Shown here piece by piece: positions 1 to 6,906 of a DNA stretch of 40,136 nt. The translations under genes were made by a program, and so were the position numbers. Where the stretch lies: assembly GCA_009787345.1 (NCBI GenBank), contig WRGF01000211.1, positions 1 through 40,136 of the forward strand, in the 5' to 3' direction. Under the pieces are notes generated by a model. The model was given only the letters and a program-made list of their open reading frames with translations, ran no database searches and was not told where the DNA came from. This DNA is from Turicibacter sp. (GTDB lineage Bacteria; Bacillota_I; Bacilli_A; MOL361; Turicibacteraceae). Position 1 is the first letter of the stretch; every line of letters begins with the position of its first letter.

Positions 1-1
1 C

Positions 2-280
2 CTCCCCCACCTCGCCCCCTTCGTAGCATCCGCCTTATCCACAGCCTTCGGGGCGGCATTTCGGACGGCCATCGGCTCGGAGGTCATCGCCCGTCCCCCA
101 CACTCCATGGGGCGGATGATTTATGACGCACGGATTTATTTGCAGACGGTGAACCTGTTCGCCTGGACCGCCACGGTGCTTATGGTCAGTGTCCTGATGA
201 TTAAAGGAATCAATGCCCTCCTTGGGCTGATGGCTAAAAAACTAACTGGAGAGATGGGAGGCAGCAACGTTGAAATGTGA
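2..280 (+). CDS. ABC transporter permease, NitT/TauT type (C-terminal part)
   Basis: Partial: the window opens inside the gene, and about 92 codons are read to the TGA at 278-280. The visible part contains the stretch GAAFRTAIGSEVIARPPHSM, which fits the conserved cytoplasmic loop of nitrate/sulfonate/pyrimidine-type permeases that contacts the ATPase, followed by one last membrane helix (LFAWTATVLMVSVLMI). The ATPase gene starts 11 bases before this stop, so the two are translationally coupled subunits of one importer. The substrate cannot be told; the binding protein lies outside the window. Confidence 0.8.
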   Translation, partial: LPHLAPFVASALSTAFGAAFRTAIGSEVIARPPHSMGRMIYDARIYLQTVNLFAWTATVLMVSVLMIKGINALLGLMAKKLTGEMGGSNVEM

Positions 281-884
281 GAATATTTGCAAAGCGTTCG
301 GTGACCGGGTCGTCCTAAAAGATTTCAACCTGACCCTTCCCTCCAAGGGCGTCGTTGCCTTTATGGCACCGTCCGGCTCTGGGAAAACCACGCTGATACG
401 GATGATGGCGCAGTTGGAGTCCCCGGACAATGGTTGTTTCCGCTGTGATAAAAACCGGCTCTCCGTCGTGTTCCAAGAGGACCGGCTGATTCCCGGGGTC
501 AGCGTGTTTCAAAACATCATGGCTGTCCTGAAAAAAGGAGAAGAAGCCAAGGCGATGGAATGGCTCGAAAAAATGGAGTTGGTCCATGCGAAGGATTTAT
601 TGCCCCAACAATTAAGCGGAGGCATGAGGCGGCGGGCAGCCATTGCCCGTGCCATGGCCTATGGTGGGGACTTCCTCATCCTCGACGAGCCCTTTTCTGG
701 GCTTGACCCCAAAACCCGCCAAAACATCATCCCCCATATTTTTAACACAGACCAGGATGACCGTTTAATCCTACTGATTACCCACGACCGCCAAGAAGCC
801 GAAAGCCTTGCCGACCGATTGATAGTGATGGAAGGGCCTGTGCTTCATGTGGTGGAGGATGTTTCAAAATCGGATAATCCCTAA
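270..884 (+). CDS. ABC transporter ATP-binding protein, NitT/TauT type
   Basis: A 204-residue nucleotide-binding subunit that powers the importer whose permease precedes it. Seen: Walker A APSGSGKTT (about residues 33-41), signature LSGGMRRRAAIARA, Walker B LILDEPFSGLD and the switch histidine in LITHDR. It is shorter than the usual 240-260 residues of this family, with little sequence between Walker A and the Q-loop, but all catalytic motifs are present. The start is TTG at 270, set by GGGAGG eight bases upstream and overlapping the permease end. A GATAATCCC/GGGATTATC hairpin at 873-900 spans the stop codon. Substrate unknown. Confidence 0.88.
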   Translation: MKCENICKAFGDRVVLKDFNLTLPSKGVVAFMAPSGSGKTTLIRMMAQLESPDNGCFRCDKNRLSVVFQEDRLIPGVSVFQNIMAVLKKGEEAKAMEWLEKMELVHAKDLLPQQLSGGMRRRAAIARAMAYGGDFLILDEPFSGLDPKTRQNIIPHIFNTDQDDRLILLITHDRQEAESLADRLIVMEGPVLHVVEDVSKSDNP

Positions 885-987
885 AACCGTTGGGATTATC
901 TGGTTTAACAAGAAAAATCCACGTAAAAAATGAGAGTTGGCTAGGAATACTTTAATAATTTACGTCGTATGCCGATGTTGCCATTAC

Positions 988-1035
988 AAAAGATTGGAGC
1001 CCTGAAGTGGTTTTCTTCAGGGCTCCAATCTTTTT
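988..1035. terminator. Bidirectional rho-independent terminator
   Basis: A 19-bp perfect stem (988-1006 with 1015-1033) around an 8-base loop, with T-runs on both sides. It lies between the convergent ABC operon (+) and the FNT gene (-) and overlaps the FNT stop codon. Confidence 0.9.
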
Positions 1036-1816
1036 ATATCCGAACTTCCGACTTATGGGTACTCAGTACATAATAAGCCCCTGCAATAATAATCCCCCCA
1101 ACCAAGTTCCCAATGGTAACGGGAATCAGATTGTAAAAGACTTGCCCTAAGGTGATGTGGTCGCTTAGCAGGTAGGTGATGGGAATGACGAACATATTGG
1201 CAACAACGTGCTCAAATCCGGTTAGGACGAACACCCAGATTGGCAATATCGTGCAAAGTACCTTCCCAGGAACCGAACGGGAAGCATAGGTCATATAGGC
1301 CGTCCCCGCCACCAAGAAGTTACAAAGGATGGCCCGGAAAAACATCTCGCCGATGCCCAGGTGGACTTTGTATTCCCCTAAGTGGGTGGTGTAATGGTAA
1401 AGCCCCTCGTTGTTGACACTTGAGAACAGGCCGCTGAAGTAAATCAGGAAAACGAAAATCAGGGAGCCGGTCAAGTTGCCAAGCCACACGATGCCAAGGT
1501 TCTTAAGTACTTTCCCGACGCTGATTTTTTTCTTGAACAAGGCCATGTGGATGAGGACGTTTGAGGTGAACAGGTCCGCGCCCGCAATAAGGATCAGCAT
1601 TAACCCGATGGGGAAGGCAAGGGCCCCTACGATGCGCCCGATGTTGGTATTTTCAAATAGCCCGGTGATGGACAGGTAGCCCACGTAGCCCAATGCAATG
1701 AACATACCCGCCAAGATGGCGGATAAAAACACTTTCCCGGAACTTTTTCCCGTTTTATAAACCCCAAGGGTAATGGTGGCGTCGGACAATTCCTGGGCTG
1801 TTAGCATATCATTCAT
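1034..1816 (-). CDS. Formate/nitrite transporter family (FNT) channel
   Basis: A 260-residue integral membrane protein with about six hydrophobic helices, the normal size for the pentameric FNT family (FocA, NirC, HSC). Family-typical segments include AGADLFTSNVLIH near the end of the second half-helix and GFEHVVANMF in the second repeat, which carries the pore histidine. These channels move formate, nitrite or hydrosulfide across the cytoplasmic membrane. Sequence alone does not separate FocA from NirC here, and no pyruvate-formate lyase or nitrite reductase gene is adjacent. The gene is monocistronic, with its own promoter and a terminator overlapping the stop. Confidence 0.9.
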   Translation of the reverse strand: MNDMLTAQELSDATITLGVYKTGKSSGKVFLSAILAGMFIALGYVGYLSITGLFENTNIGRIVGALAFPIGLMLILIAGADLFTSNVLIHMALFKKKISVGKVLKNLGIVWLGNLTGSLIFVFLIYFSGLFSSVNNEGLYHYTTHLGEYKVHLGIGEMFFRAILCNFLVAGTAYMTYASRSVPGKVLCTILPIWVFVLTGFEHVVANMFVIPITYLLSDHITLGQVFYNLIPVTIGNLVGGIIIAGAYYVLSTHKSEVRI

Positions 1817-1849
1817 GATTCATTCCTCCAAAATCTTATTCGGTGAAAA

Positions 1850-1879
1850 ATTATACAAACTTCCCATAATCCCTCACAA
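1850..1879 (-). promoter_or_regulatory. Sigma-A promoter of the FNT gene
   Basis: On the minus strand TTGTGA (1874-1879) and TATAAT (1850-1855) are separated by 18 bases, 34 bases upstream of the start codon. The -35 hexamer lies in CCTCACAAT (1872-1880), whose inverted copy ATTGTGAGG is at about 1928-1936. Confidence 0.6.
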
Positions 1880-2098
1880 TAGTTTCCTACATTTAATGGT
1901 ATAATGAAAGGAAGGAAAATCCATAAAATTGTGAGGATATTTAGGCTTTTGATACCCATTGTAGCATATCTTTCCCCAATTTGCATCCTGAATTGCCAGT
2001 GGGTGCGTTTTCTTTTACAGTTTTTATAAATTTAGTGGAAGCCGACCTATTTTGGGTCGCTTTAGTCATAATATGTTTTCGCAAAGGAGGCTACACGA

Positions 2099-3394
2099 TT
2101 GAACGACGAAACGAATTTTAAAATCTGGGAGCCTCGTCAAAAGATGTGGGTGCTTGCTGCATTCAGTGCCCTCCTCATCGGCTTCGGGGTACTTTACGAC
2201 CCTTCCATCAACCTATTTCGGGGGCTTTGGGAAATCATCATCCATCCCGACGTCCTCATTATCGACTACATCGCCATCGGGGGGCTGGGCGCGGCCTTCC
2301 TCAACGCCGGTATCCTCACCGCCGCCTGCACCTTCATCCTATCCAAGTCCAAGCAGCCCTTTAATGGGATTGCCTTCGCAGCGGTGTTTACCATCGCCGG
2401 CTTCTCCTTTTTAGGGAAGAACCTCCTGAACATTTGGCCTATCCTTGCCGGTTCTACGCTGTATGCCCTTCTCAAAAAGGAGCGGGCAACCACTTACATT
2501 TACATTAGCCTCTTCGGGACCGCCATGTCGCCTATCATTACGGAAGTCCTGTTCCATCTTGACTTTCCCTGGACCATCAGCCTTTTGGCAGGTATACTTC
2601 TCGGCATGGGCATCGGGTTCATCCTGCCTCCACTGGCCGCCCATTTCACCAAAGCCCATCAAGGGTTCAACCTTTATAACGTGGGCTTCGTCTCTGGGCT
2701 CTTGCTGACCGGGCTTGCTGCCATTTTCCAGACCTTTGGGTACGTGGCAACGCCAAATTCCATTTTCGCCGATAGCTACCACACGAAGTTGATTATTTTT
2801 TCCTATACCCTCAACCTTTTATTTGTGGTGGCCGGCCTGGCGACCGATGCTAAAGCCTTCCACTATTTGAAACGGGCTTATAAACGCAGTGGGCAAGCCC
2901 CGACGGATTTCATCCAACTGGATGGGTTCAGCACCACGTTGCTCAATATTGGGATTTCTGGGGCCGTCGCTACCAGCTACATCCTCTTAGTAGGAGGCAG
3001 CATGAACGGGGTGCTCCTTGGCGCCGTCTTTACCGTCATGGGATTCTCGGCCTTTGGGAAAACCGCTAGCAACATCACCCCCATCATGGCAGGGATTTAC
3101 CTCGGCGGCCTCATCGGGGTTTGGGACACACAGGCACCTGGCATGATTATGGCCGCACTGTTTGGGACCGCCCTTAGCCCCATCGCCGGAACTTACGGGA
3201 TATTCTGGGGGATTGTGGCAGGCTTCTTCCATGGGGCACTGGTCCGCCAGACAGGAAGCTTCCATGCCGGGCTCAACCTTTACAACAATGGTTTCGCCGC
3301 TGGTATTGTCGCTATGATTATGATTCCCGTCTTGCAAGCCATTATCAAACCAAGGAATGAAAAAAGCATAAAAAAACCGTTGGTGGCGAAATAA
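2099..3394 (+). CDS. DUF1576 family multi-pass membrane protein
   Basis: A 431-residue protein made almost wholly of hydrophobic helices, matching the DUF1576 family of uncharacterised membrane proteins. Two homologous halves are visible. The first has GFSFLGKNLLNIWPILAG, FGTAMSPI and GFNLYNVGFVSGLL; the second has GFSAFGKTASNITPIMAG, FGTALSPI and GLNLYNNGFAAGIV, in the same order. This is the inverted- or direct-repeat architecture of secondary transporters and channels, so a transport role is a reasonable inference, but no substrate is known. The start is TTG at 2099, chosen for AAAGGAGG eight bases upstream. It ends within a bidirectional terminator. Confidence 0.8.
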   Translation: MNDETNFKIWEPRQKMWVLAAFSALLIGFGVLYDPSINLFRGLWEIIIHPDVLIIDYIAIGGLGAAFLNAGILTAACTFILSKSKQPFNGIAFAAVFTIAGFSFLGKNLLNIWPILAGSTLYALLKKERATTYIYISLFGTAMSPIITEVLFHLDFPWTISLLAGILLGMGIGFILPPLAAHFTKAHQGFNLYNVGFVSGLLLTGLAAIFQTFGYVATPNSIFADSYHTKLIIFSYTLNLLFVVAGLATDAKAFHYLKRAYKRSGQAPTDFIQLDGFSTTLLNIGISGAVATSYILLVGGSMNGVLLGAVFTVMGFSAFGKTASNITPIMAGIYLGGLIGVWDTQAPGMIMAALFGTALSPIAGTYGIFWGIVAGFFHGALVRQTGSFHAGLNLYNNGFAAGIVAMIMIPVLQAIIKPRNEKSIKKPLVAK

Positions 3395-3417
3395 AATTCG
3401 CCGCCAACGGTTTTTTT
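3371..3417. terminator. Bidirectional rho-independent terminator
   Basis: Arms 3371-3390 and 3397-3417 pair almost perfectly, with an A-run on the left and seven Ts on the right. It ends the DUF1576 gene (+), whose stop lies inside it, and the small minus-strand gene that stops at 3416. Confidence 0.9.
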
Positions 3418-3724
3418 ACACCTGGTGACCTTCGTAAATCTGGGCTGTATGGTCAAGTGGAAGCAGCAATTCCCCTTGCGTGTGGGGGGTCTCATGGTGA
3501 TATGTATTCCCAAAATAAGCAATGATGGCAACAAATAGCCCAAGGGTACCAAGCATGAACCACTTCGTCCGAGGGGAGCGCTTAGGGGGCAGCTGGCGGC
3601 GGTCGAACGCATCATCCAAATAATCCACCTCGACACCCATCTGATAAAGTTTCTCCCGCGACCATTCGTGGATCCCATCAAGATAATCCCCGGCACCAAT
3701 AGGGGTACGTTTTCCCATATCCAT
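3416..3724 (-). CDS. Small single-pass membrane protein, function unknown
   Basis: About 102 residues. I do not recognise the family. A charged N-terminal half with many Asp, Lys and Arg (positive near PPKRSPRTK) is followed by one hydrophobic helix (WFMLGTLGLFVAIIAYF) and a short outside tail. This predicts a protein with its N-terminus in the cytoplasm and one membrane span. The start is placed at the third in-frame ATG region (3722-3724) because AAAGGAG lies nine bases before it, while the upstream ATG at 3733 abuts that site. It is convergent with DUF1576 and shares its terminator. Confidence 0.6.
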   Translation of the reverse strand: MDMGKRTPIGAGDYLDGIHEWSREKLYQMGVEVDYLDDAFDRRQLPPKRSPRTKWFMLGTLGLFVAIIAYFGNTYHHETPHTQGELLLPLDHTAQIYEGHQV

Positions 3725-3807
3725 ATCGACCATCTCCTTTCTACAGTATACTAGAAGGTGGCGGAATTGATTCCAAAAAGTGACAGGTTAAAGAAATCCC
3801 ATACAAA

Positions 3808-3831
3808 ATAAAAAAACACCCCGAAGGATGT
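3808..3831 (-). terminator. Terminator of the tRNA operon
   Basis: Minus-strand ACATCC-TTCG-GGGTGT hairpin with a UUCG tetraloop followed by seven Ts, 14 bases after the tRNA-Trp CCA end. Confidence 0.85.
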
Positions 3832-3844
3832 TGGATGTCTTATT

Positions 3845-3918
3845 TGGCAGGGGATGCCGGAATCGAACCGACCCTAGCGGTTTTGGAGACCGCCGCACTA
3901 CCGATATACTAATCCCCT
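3845..3918 (-). tRNA. tRNA-Trp (CCA)
   Basis: Cloverleaf on the minus strand: acceptor AGGGGAT/ATCCCCT, anticodon loop CTCCAAA giving anticodon CCA, T-loop GGTTCGATTCC, discriminator G and an encoded CCA at 3845-3847. Last gene of the tRNA operon. Confidence 0.95.
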
Positions 3919-3924
3919 ACAAAA

Positions 3925-4000
<76 letters not shown>

Positions 4001-4127
4001 AGTTTGGATATAACATTGAAGTTTGATACAGTTGTCGCTACAGTGCTCGCTTTGCTGTCGCTCGCTGTGCGCTTCGCGACAAAGTCACCTGCGGTGCCTT
4101 TGCTCTACCAATTGAGCTATTCCGGCA
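4001..4127 (-). repeat. Duplicated 5' part of tRNA-Thr with GC-rich palindromic spacer
   Basis: Bases 4100-4127 are identical to 3974-4001, meaning the acceptor 5' strand and D-arm of tRNA-Thr up to position 27, without the anticodon arm or 3' half. Between the fragment and the intact tRNA lies about 100 bp rich in short palindromes: GTCGC...GCGAC around 4056-4080, and AAAGTCACC/GGTGCCTTT at 4081-4101. The fragment cannot fold as a tRNA. It may be the scar of a tandem duplication or of a small palindromic element that recombined at the tRNA. Confidence 0.75.
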
Positions 4128-4135
4128 AGAATAAA

Positions 4136-4212
4136 TGGCGCCCACACTAGGACTCGAACCTAGGACCCCTTGATTAACAGTCAAGTGCTCTAACCAACTG
4201 AGCTATGTAGGC
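4136..4212 (-). tRNA. tRNA-Asn (GTT)
   Basis: Acceptor GCCTACA/TGTGGGC (one G-T pair), anticodon loop CTGTTAA giving GTT, discriminator G and encoded CCA at 4136-4138. Confidence 0.94.
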
Positions 4213-4226
4213 AATAATTAAATAAA

Positions 4227-4301
4227 TGGCTGGCCTAACAGGATTCGAACCTGTGAATGACGGAGTCAAAGTCCGTTGCCTTACCGCTTGGCGATAGGCC
4301 A
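4227..4301 (-). tRNA. tRNA-Gln (TTG)
   Basis: Acceptor TGGCCTA/TAGGCCA, anticodon loop CTTTGAC giving TTG, discriminator G and encoded CCA at 4227-4229. It is followed upstream by a 144-bp spacer (4302-4445) in which I see only a weak hairpin near 4421-4442. Confidence 0.95.
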
Positions 4302-4445
4302 ATATGGGTTATGGAAGTCAATCTAGCTACTCAAGCCAGTCGGACCAATATTTTTTCCATGAAAGCCAACAGGGAAATGCACCCTTTATGCCTTTCATTC
4401 CAAAAATTTGGACATTCCTAAGCGGGCTTGCTCCGCTTTTTAGAG

Positions 4446-4530
4446 TGGTGGTGGGGGACGGATTCGAACCGCCGAACTCGGAGAGAGCGGATTTACAGTC
4501 CGCCGCGTTTAGCCACTTCGCTACCCCACC
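4446..4530 (-). tRNA. tRNA-Tyr (GTA)
   Basis: A class II tRNA of 85 bases with a long variable arm, acceptor GGTGGGG/CCCCACC, anticodon loop CTGTAAA giving GTA and encoded CCA at 4446-4448. First gene of the tRNA operon. Confidence 0.95.
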
Positions 4531-4564
4531 TGGTATCAGCTACAGCATCGTTTCCGACTTAAAT

Positions 4565-4594
4565 AGTTTATCATTTCGAGGCATATTTTGTCAA
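4565..4594 (-). promoter_or_regulatory. Promoter of the tRNA operon
   Basis: On the minus strand a consensus -35 TTGACA (4589-4594) and a -10 TAAACT (4565-4570) are 18 bases apart, 34 bases before tRNA-Tyr. Confidence 0.65.
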
Positions 4595-4612
4595 CCCTTA
4601 CCGTTTATTTTT

Positions 4613-4671
4613 TGCAAAAAAAACAGCTGTGGGACCGTCAAGGCATTTCTCGACAATTCCACAGCTGTTTT
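4613..4671 (-). terminator. Terminator after the CBM9 pseudogene
   Basis: A 13-bp perfect stem (4620-4632 with 4659-4671) with an eight-base T-run on the minus strand. It shows the pseudogene was once the end of a transcription unit. Confidence 0.85.
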
Positions 4672-4672
4672 G

Positions 4673-5145
4673 GTTATTTCCTCTTTTTACGACACCGAAG
4701 GCGGCTATGGCTGCCACGACAGCAAGGGCCCCCCAGTGATGAGATATGGCAGGATTTCATTGCCTGCCTCATTATTCGGGTCGGCCAAGACAAGCATCCC
4801 CCAACCTTGCGGGCTTGCGGTGTGGTTGGCATCAACACCTGAATTTCAGGTCACAACCCCACGGCGCTCCCCGTCACGGGCGTAATTCACTTGAAAATCA
4901 ATGCCAAGCGCCCGTCCATCAAAGGCTCTTTCCACTAATGGGATGCGGATTTCCACCATGTACCCCTCAGCAGTTTCTATGGTGGCTACGCTTAATCGAG
5001 TTATGTCACCCTCCATTTCCCAGGAAATATTACACTCAGTATTCACACGAAAATGGACGTCAGTTTCTTCGAAGATTCCTGTAAAATTCGTGGTTTGGCT
5101 TAAAAAGATTTTTCGGGGCTCGTTGACCATGTATCTGACAACCAT
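4673..5145 (-). pseudogene. Decayed surface protein: CBM9 fragment plus C-terminal membrane anchor
   Basis: The minus-strand frame from 5145 reads like the second half of a carbohydrate-binding module family 9 domain: KIFLSQ...TG...HFRVN, then GYMVEIRIPL, LGIDFQVN and ARDGERRGVVT. It then meets TGA at 4846-4848. The same frame continues after the stop with NSGVDANHTASPQGWGMLVL, the expected CBM9 ending, and the stop sits where the family has Trp (VTW), so TGG became TGA. Further on, at a run of six Gs (4729-4734), one missing base shifts the frame; repairing it gives ITGGALAVVAAIAAFGVVKR, a hydrophobic helix with a basic tail typical of Gram-positive surface anchors. The 5' end has no ribosome-binding site and begins mid-domain, so the N-terminus and any catalytic domain are lost. 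Confidence 0.8.
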
Positions 5146-5203
5146 GGTTTTTGCGCTGATTTACACCATTTTTATACAACTTGTGAGGTCAGGGGAAAGC
5201 GAC

Positions 5204-5242
5204 AAAAAAAGGCTTCCCCTAATTGATTAGGGTCAAGCCTTT
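5204..5242 (-). terminator. Terminator of the cold-shock gene
   Basis: Arms 5208-5222 and 5227-5242 pair (AAAGGCTT..CCCTAA) and are followed by a T-run on the minus strand. Confidence 0.85.
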
Positions 5243-5250
5243 CATTCGCC

Positions 5251-5451
5251 TTATGCTTTAACAACGTTAGAAGCCTGTGGTCCGCGGCTTCCTTCAGTTA
5301 CTTCGTATTCAACTTTTTGGCCTTCGTCCAATGTTTTGAATCCGTCTCCTTGGATTTCGGAGAAATGAACGAAAACTTCTTTGCCATCTTCACCTGTTAA
5401 GAATCCGTAACCTTTTTCTGCGTTAAACCATTTTACTGTACCTGCTGCCAT
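5251..5451 (-). CDS. csp: Cold-shock protein (CspA/CspB family)
   Basis: A 66-residue single cold-shock domain, the standard length. The RNA-binding motifs KGYGFL (RNP1) and VFVHF (RNP2) are intact, as is the N-terminal [11 protein letters not shown]. These proteins bind single-stranded RNA and DNA in the cytoplasm and melt mRNA structure. GGAGG lies nine bases before the ATG. The 143 bp up to the next gene would allow the long 5' untranslated region usual for csp genes; I see no clearly conserved cold-shock box. Monocistronic with its own terminator. Confidence 0.96.
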   Translation of the reverse strand: MAAGTVKWFNAEKGYGFLTGEDGKEVFVHFSEIQGDGFKTLDEGQKVEYEVTEGSRGPQASNVVKA

Positions 5452-5594
5452 GTTCGAAAAACCTCCAAAACTAATTCGCTTTAATATGTGGACCGATGTT
5501 TCAAAATCTAAAGTCTTTGCTATTAAATCTTAAACTTATGGTTCCAACAAAAGTATTATGGATCAACGCCTCAGGCTTTATACATCAAATACAG

Positions 5595-6788
5595 TTAATT
5601 TGCATTTTTTTCTTCAAGAGACGCAGCTGCTGCTTCTGCACTCTTGCGCGCCGCCCGCATTTTTTGCCTTAAATCGTTGTCCAAGTATTGGTAATAACGG
5701 GTCAGGATGCGCCCATTGTAAAGTTTTCGATTCTTATCGGATGCCTTCCCGAAGGCTTTCTCGAAATTGGAAAAGGACGTGAACACGTTAAAGTCCCAAG
5801 TATCCAATTTCTTTTTCATGATTCCCAGCTGGCGGTTAAGCTTGAACACTTCCTCTTCCTCCCCGATCCGTTCCCCATATGGCGGGTTGGTGATGAGGTA
5901 GCCATATTTGTTTTTGGATGAAAAATCGTAAAAATCCAGCTCATGGAATTCAATAAACTCGGCAACCCCAGCGTTTTCAGCATTGACCCGCGCTTTTTTC
6001 AATACCCAGCCATCGATGTCATAGCCCATAAGGCGGAGATTCCTGTCCTTGATGGCTTTTTTAGCCGAATCGCGGACTTGTTGGAATACTTCCGGCTCCA
6101 TGCTTGGCCAGTCCTCGCAAACGAAATGCCGGTTAAGCCCCGGTGCCATATTCCTGCCAATCATGGCCGCTTCAATAAGGATGGTCCCTGAACCGCAAAA
6201 TGGATCAACCAAAACGCGCTCATAATTCCATTGGGCCAGCATGACAAGGGAGGCCGCCAGGGTTTCTTTAAGGGGCGCTTCCCCTGCATCGGTCCGGTAT
6301 CCGCGTTTATGAAGCCCCGGCCCAGAGGTATCAATGCTTAACGTCACCACATCTTTAAGCAGCGCCACCTCGATTTTGTATTTAGGCCCATCCTCTGGGA
6401 ACATTTCTTGATTATAAGTGCGCTGCATGCTTTTTACTACCGCTTTTTTGACAATGGCTTGGCAGGCAGGCACGCTGAACAAGGCTGACTTGATGGATTT
6501 ACCCGTGATATGCATCTCGCCATTGCGGGGGATGTAGTCGCTCCAGTCAACAGCTTTCGTCTGCTCGAATAAATCATCGAAGGTGGTGGCCTTGAACTCG
6601 GCTACTTTGATCAAGACCCGTTCTGCGGTGCGAAGCCAAGTATTGGCAATGGCAATGTCCATCTCATCCCCTTCAAATTCTACCTTCCCGTTCTCAACCT
6701 TCAAATCCTCATAGCCCAGGGCTTTCAGTTCCCGTGCCGTCACGGCTTCTATGCCAAAAGTGGTTGTTGCAATCAATTGATAGTCCAT
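5595..6788 (-). CDS. ypsC: THUMP-domain class I SAM-dependent RNA methyltransferase (YpsC/RlmL type)
   Basis: A 397-residue protein: an N-terminal ferredoxin-like plus THUMP region (about 1-155) for RNA binding, then a Rossmann methyltransferase. Visible motifs are VDPFCGSGTILIEAA (SAM site) and ITNPPYGERIGEE, the NPPY signature of N-methylation of purines. Related proteins methylate a guanine N2 in 23S rRNA (RlmL, G2445). The length matches Bacillus YpsC and lacks the second methyltransferase domain of the E. coli RlmL/K fusion. A clear GAAGGAG site precedes the ATG. The C-terminal tail is Ala/Lys/Glu rich. Confidence 0.92.
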   Translation of the reverse strand: MDYQLIATTTFGIEAVTARELKALGYEDLKVENGKVEFEGDEMDIAIANTWLRTAERVLIKVAEFKATTFDDLFEQTKAVDWSDYIPRNGEMHITGKSIKSALFSVPACQAIVKKAVVKSMQRTYNQEMFPEDGPKYKIEVALLKDVVTLSIDTSGPGLHKRGYRTDAGEAPLKETLAASLVMLAQWNYERVLVDPFCGSGTILIEAAMIGRNMAPGLNRHFVCEDWPSMEPEVFQQVRDSAKKAIKDRNLRLMGYDIDGWVLKKARVNAENAGVAEFIEFHELDFYDFSSKNKYGYLITNPPYGERIGEEEEVFKLNRQLGIMKKKLDTWDFNVFTSFSNFEKAFGKASDKNRKLYNGRILTRYYQYLDNDLRQKMRAARKSAEAAAASLEEKNAN

Positions 6789-6867
6789 AAATATCTCCTT
6801 CGTTTAGCGAAAAATTACTCATTCACATCTTATCACTATTCCTTCCAACTAGCAAGCCAATTCATCC

Positions 6868-6902
6868 AAAAAGCCACCAAAGGCTTTTCTTTGATGGCTT
6901 TT
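6868..6902 (-). terminator. Terminator after the 6907-7797 gene
   Basis: Arms AAAGCCACCAAAG and CTTTGATGGCTTT pair with one G-U mismatch; the minus strand continues in a T-run. Confidence 0.75.
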
Positions 6903-6906
6903 ATGA

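Noticed and set aside
2146-2782. Several open frames within the DUF1576 gene on both strands
   Set aside because: Shadows of a GC-rich membrane-protein gene; low complexity (Ser/Pro or His/Arg) and no ribosome-binding sites.
4304-4885. 193-codon plus-strand open frame over the tRNA-Tyr gene and the CBM9 pseudogene
   Set aside because: It reads antisense through a tRNA and a terminator, has no ribosome-binding site and shows no protein-like family pattern.
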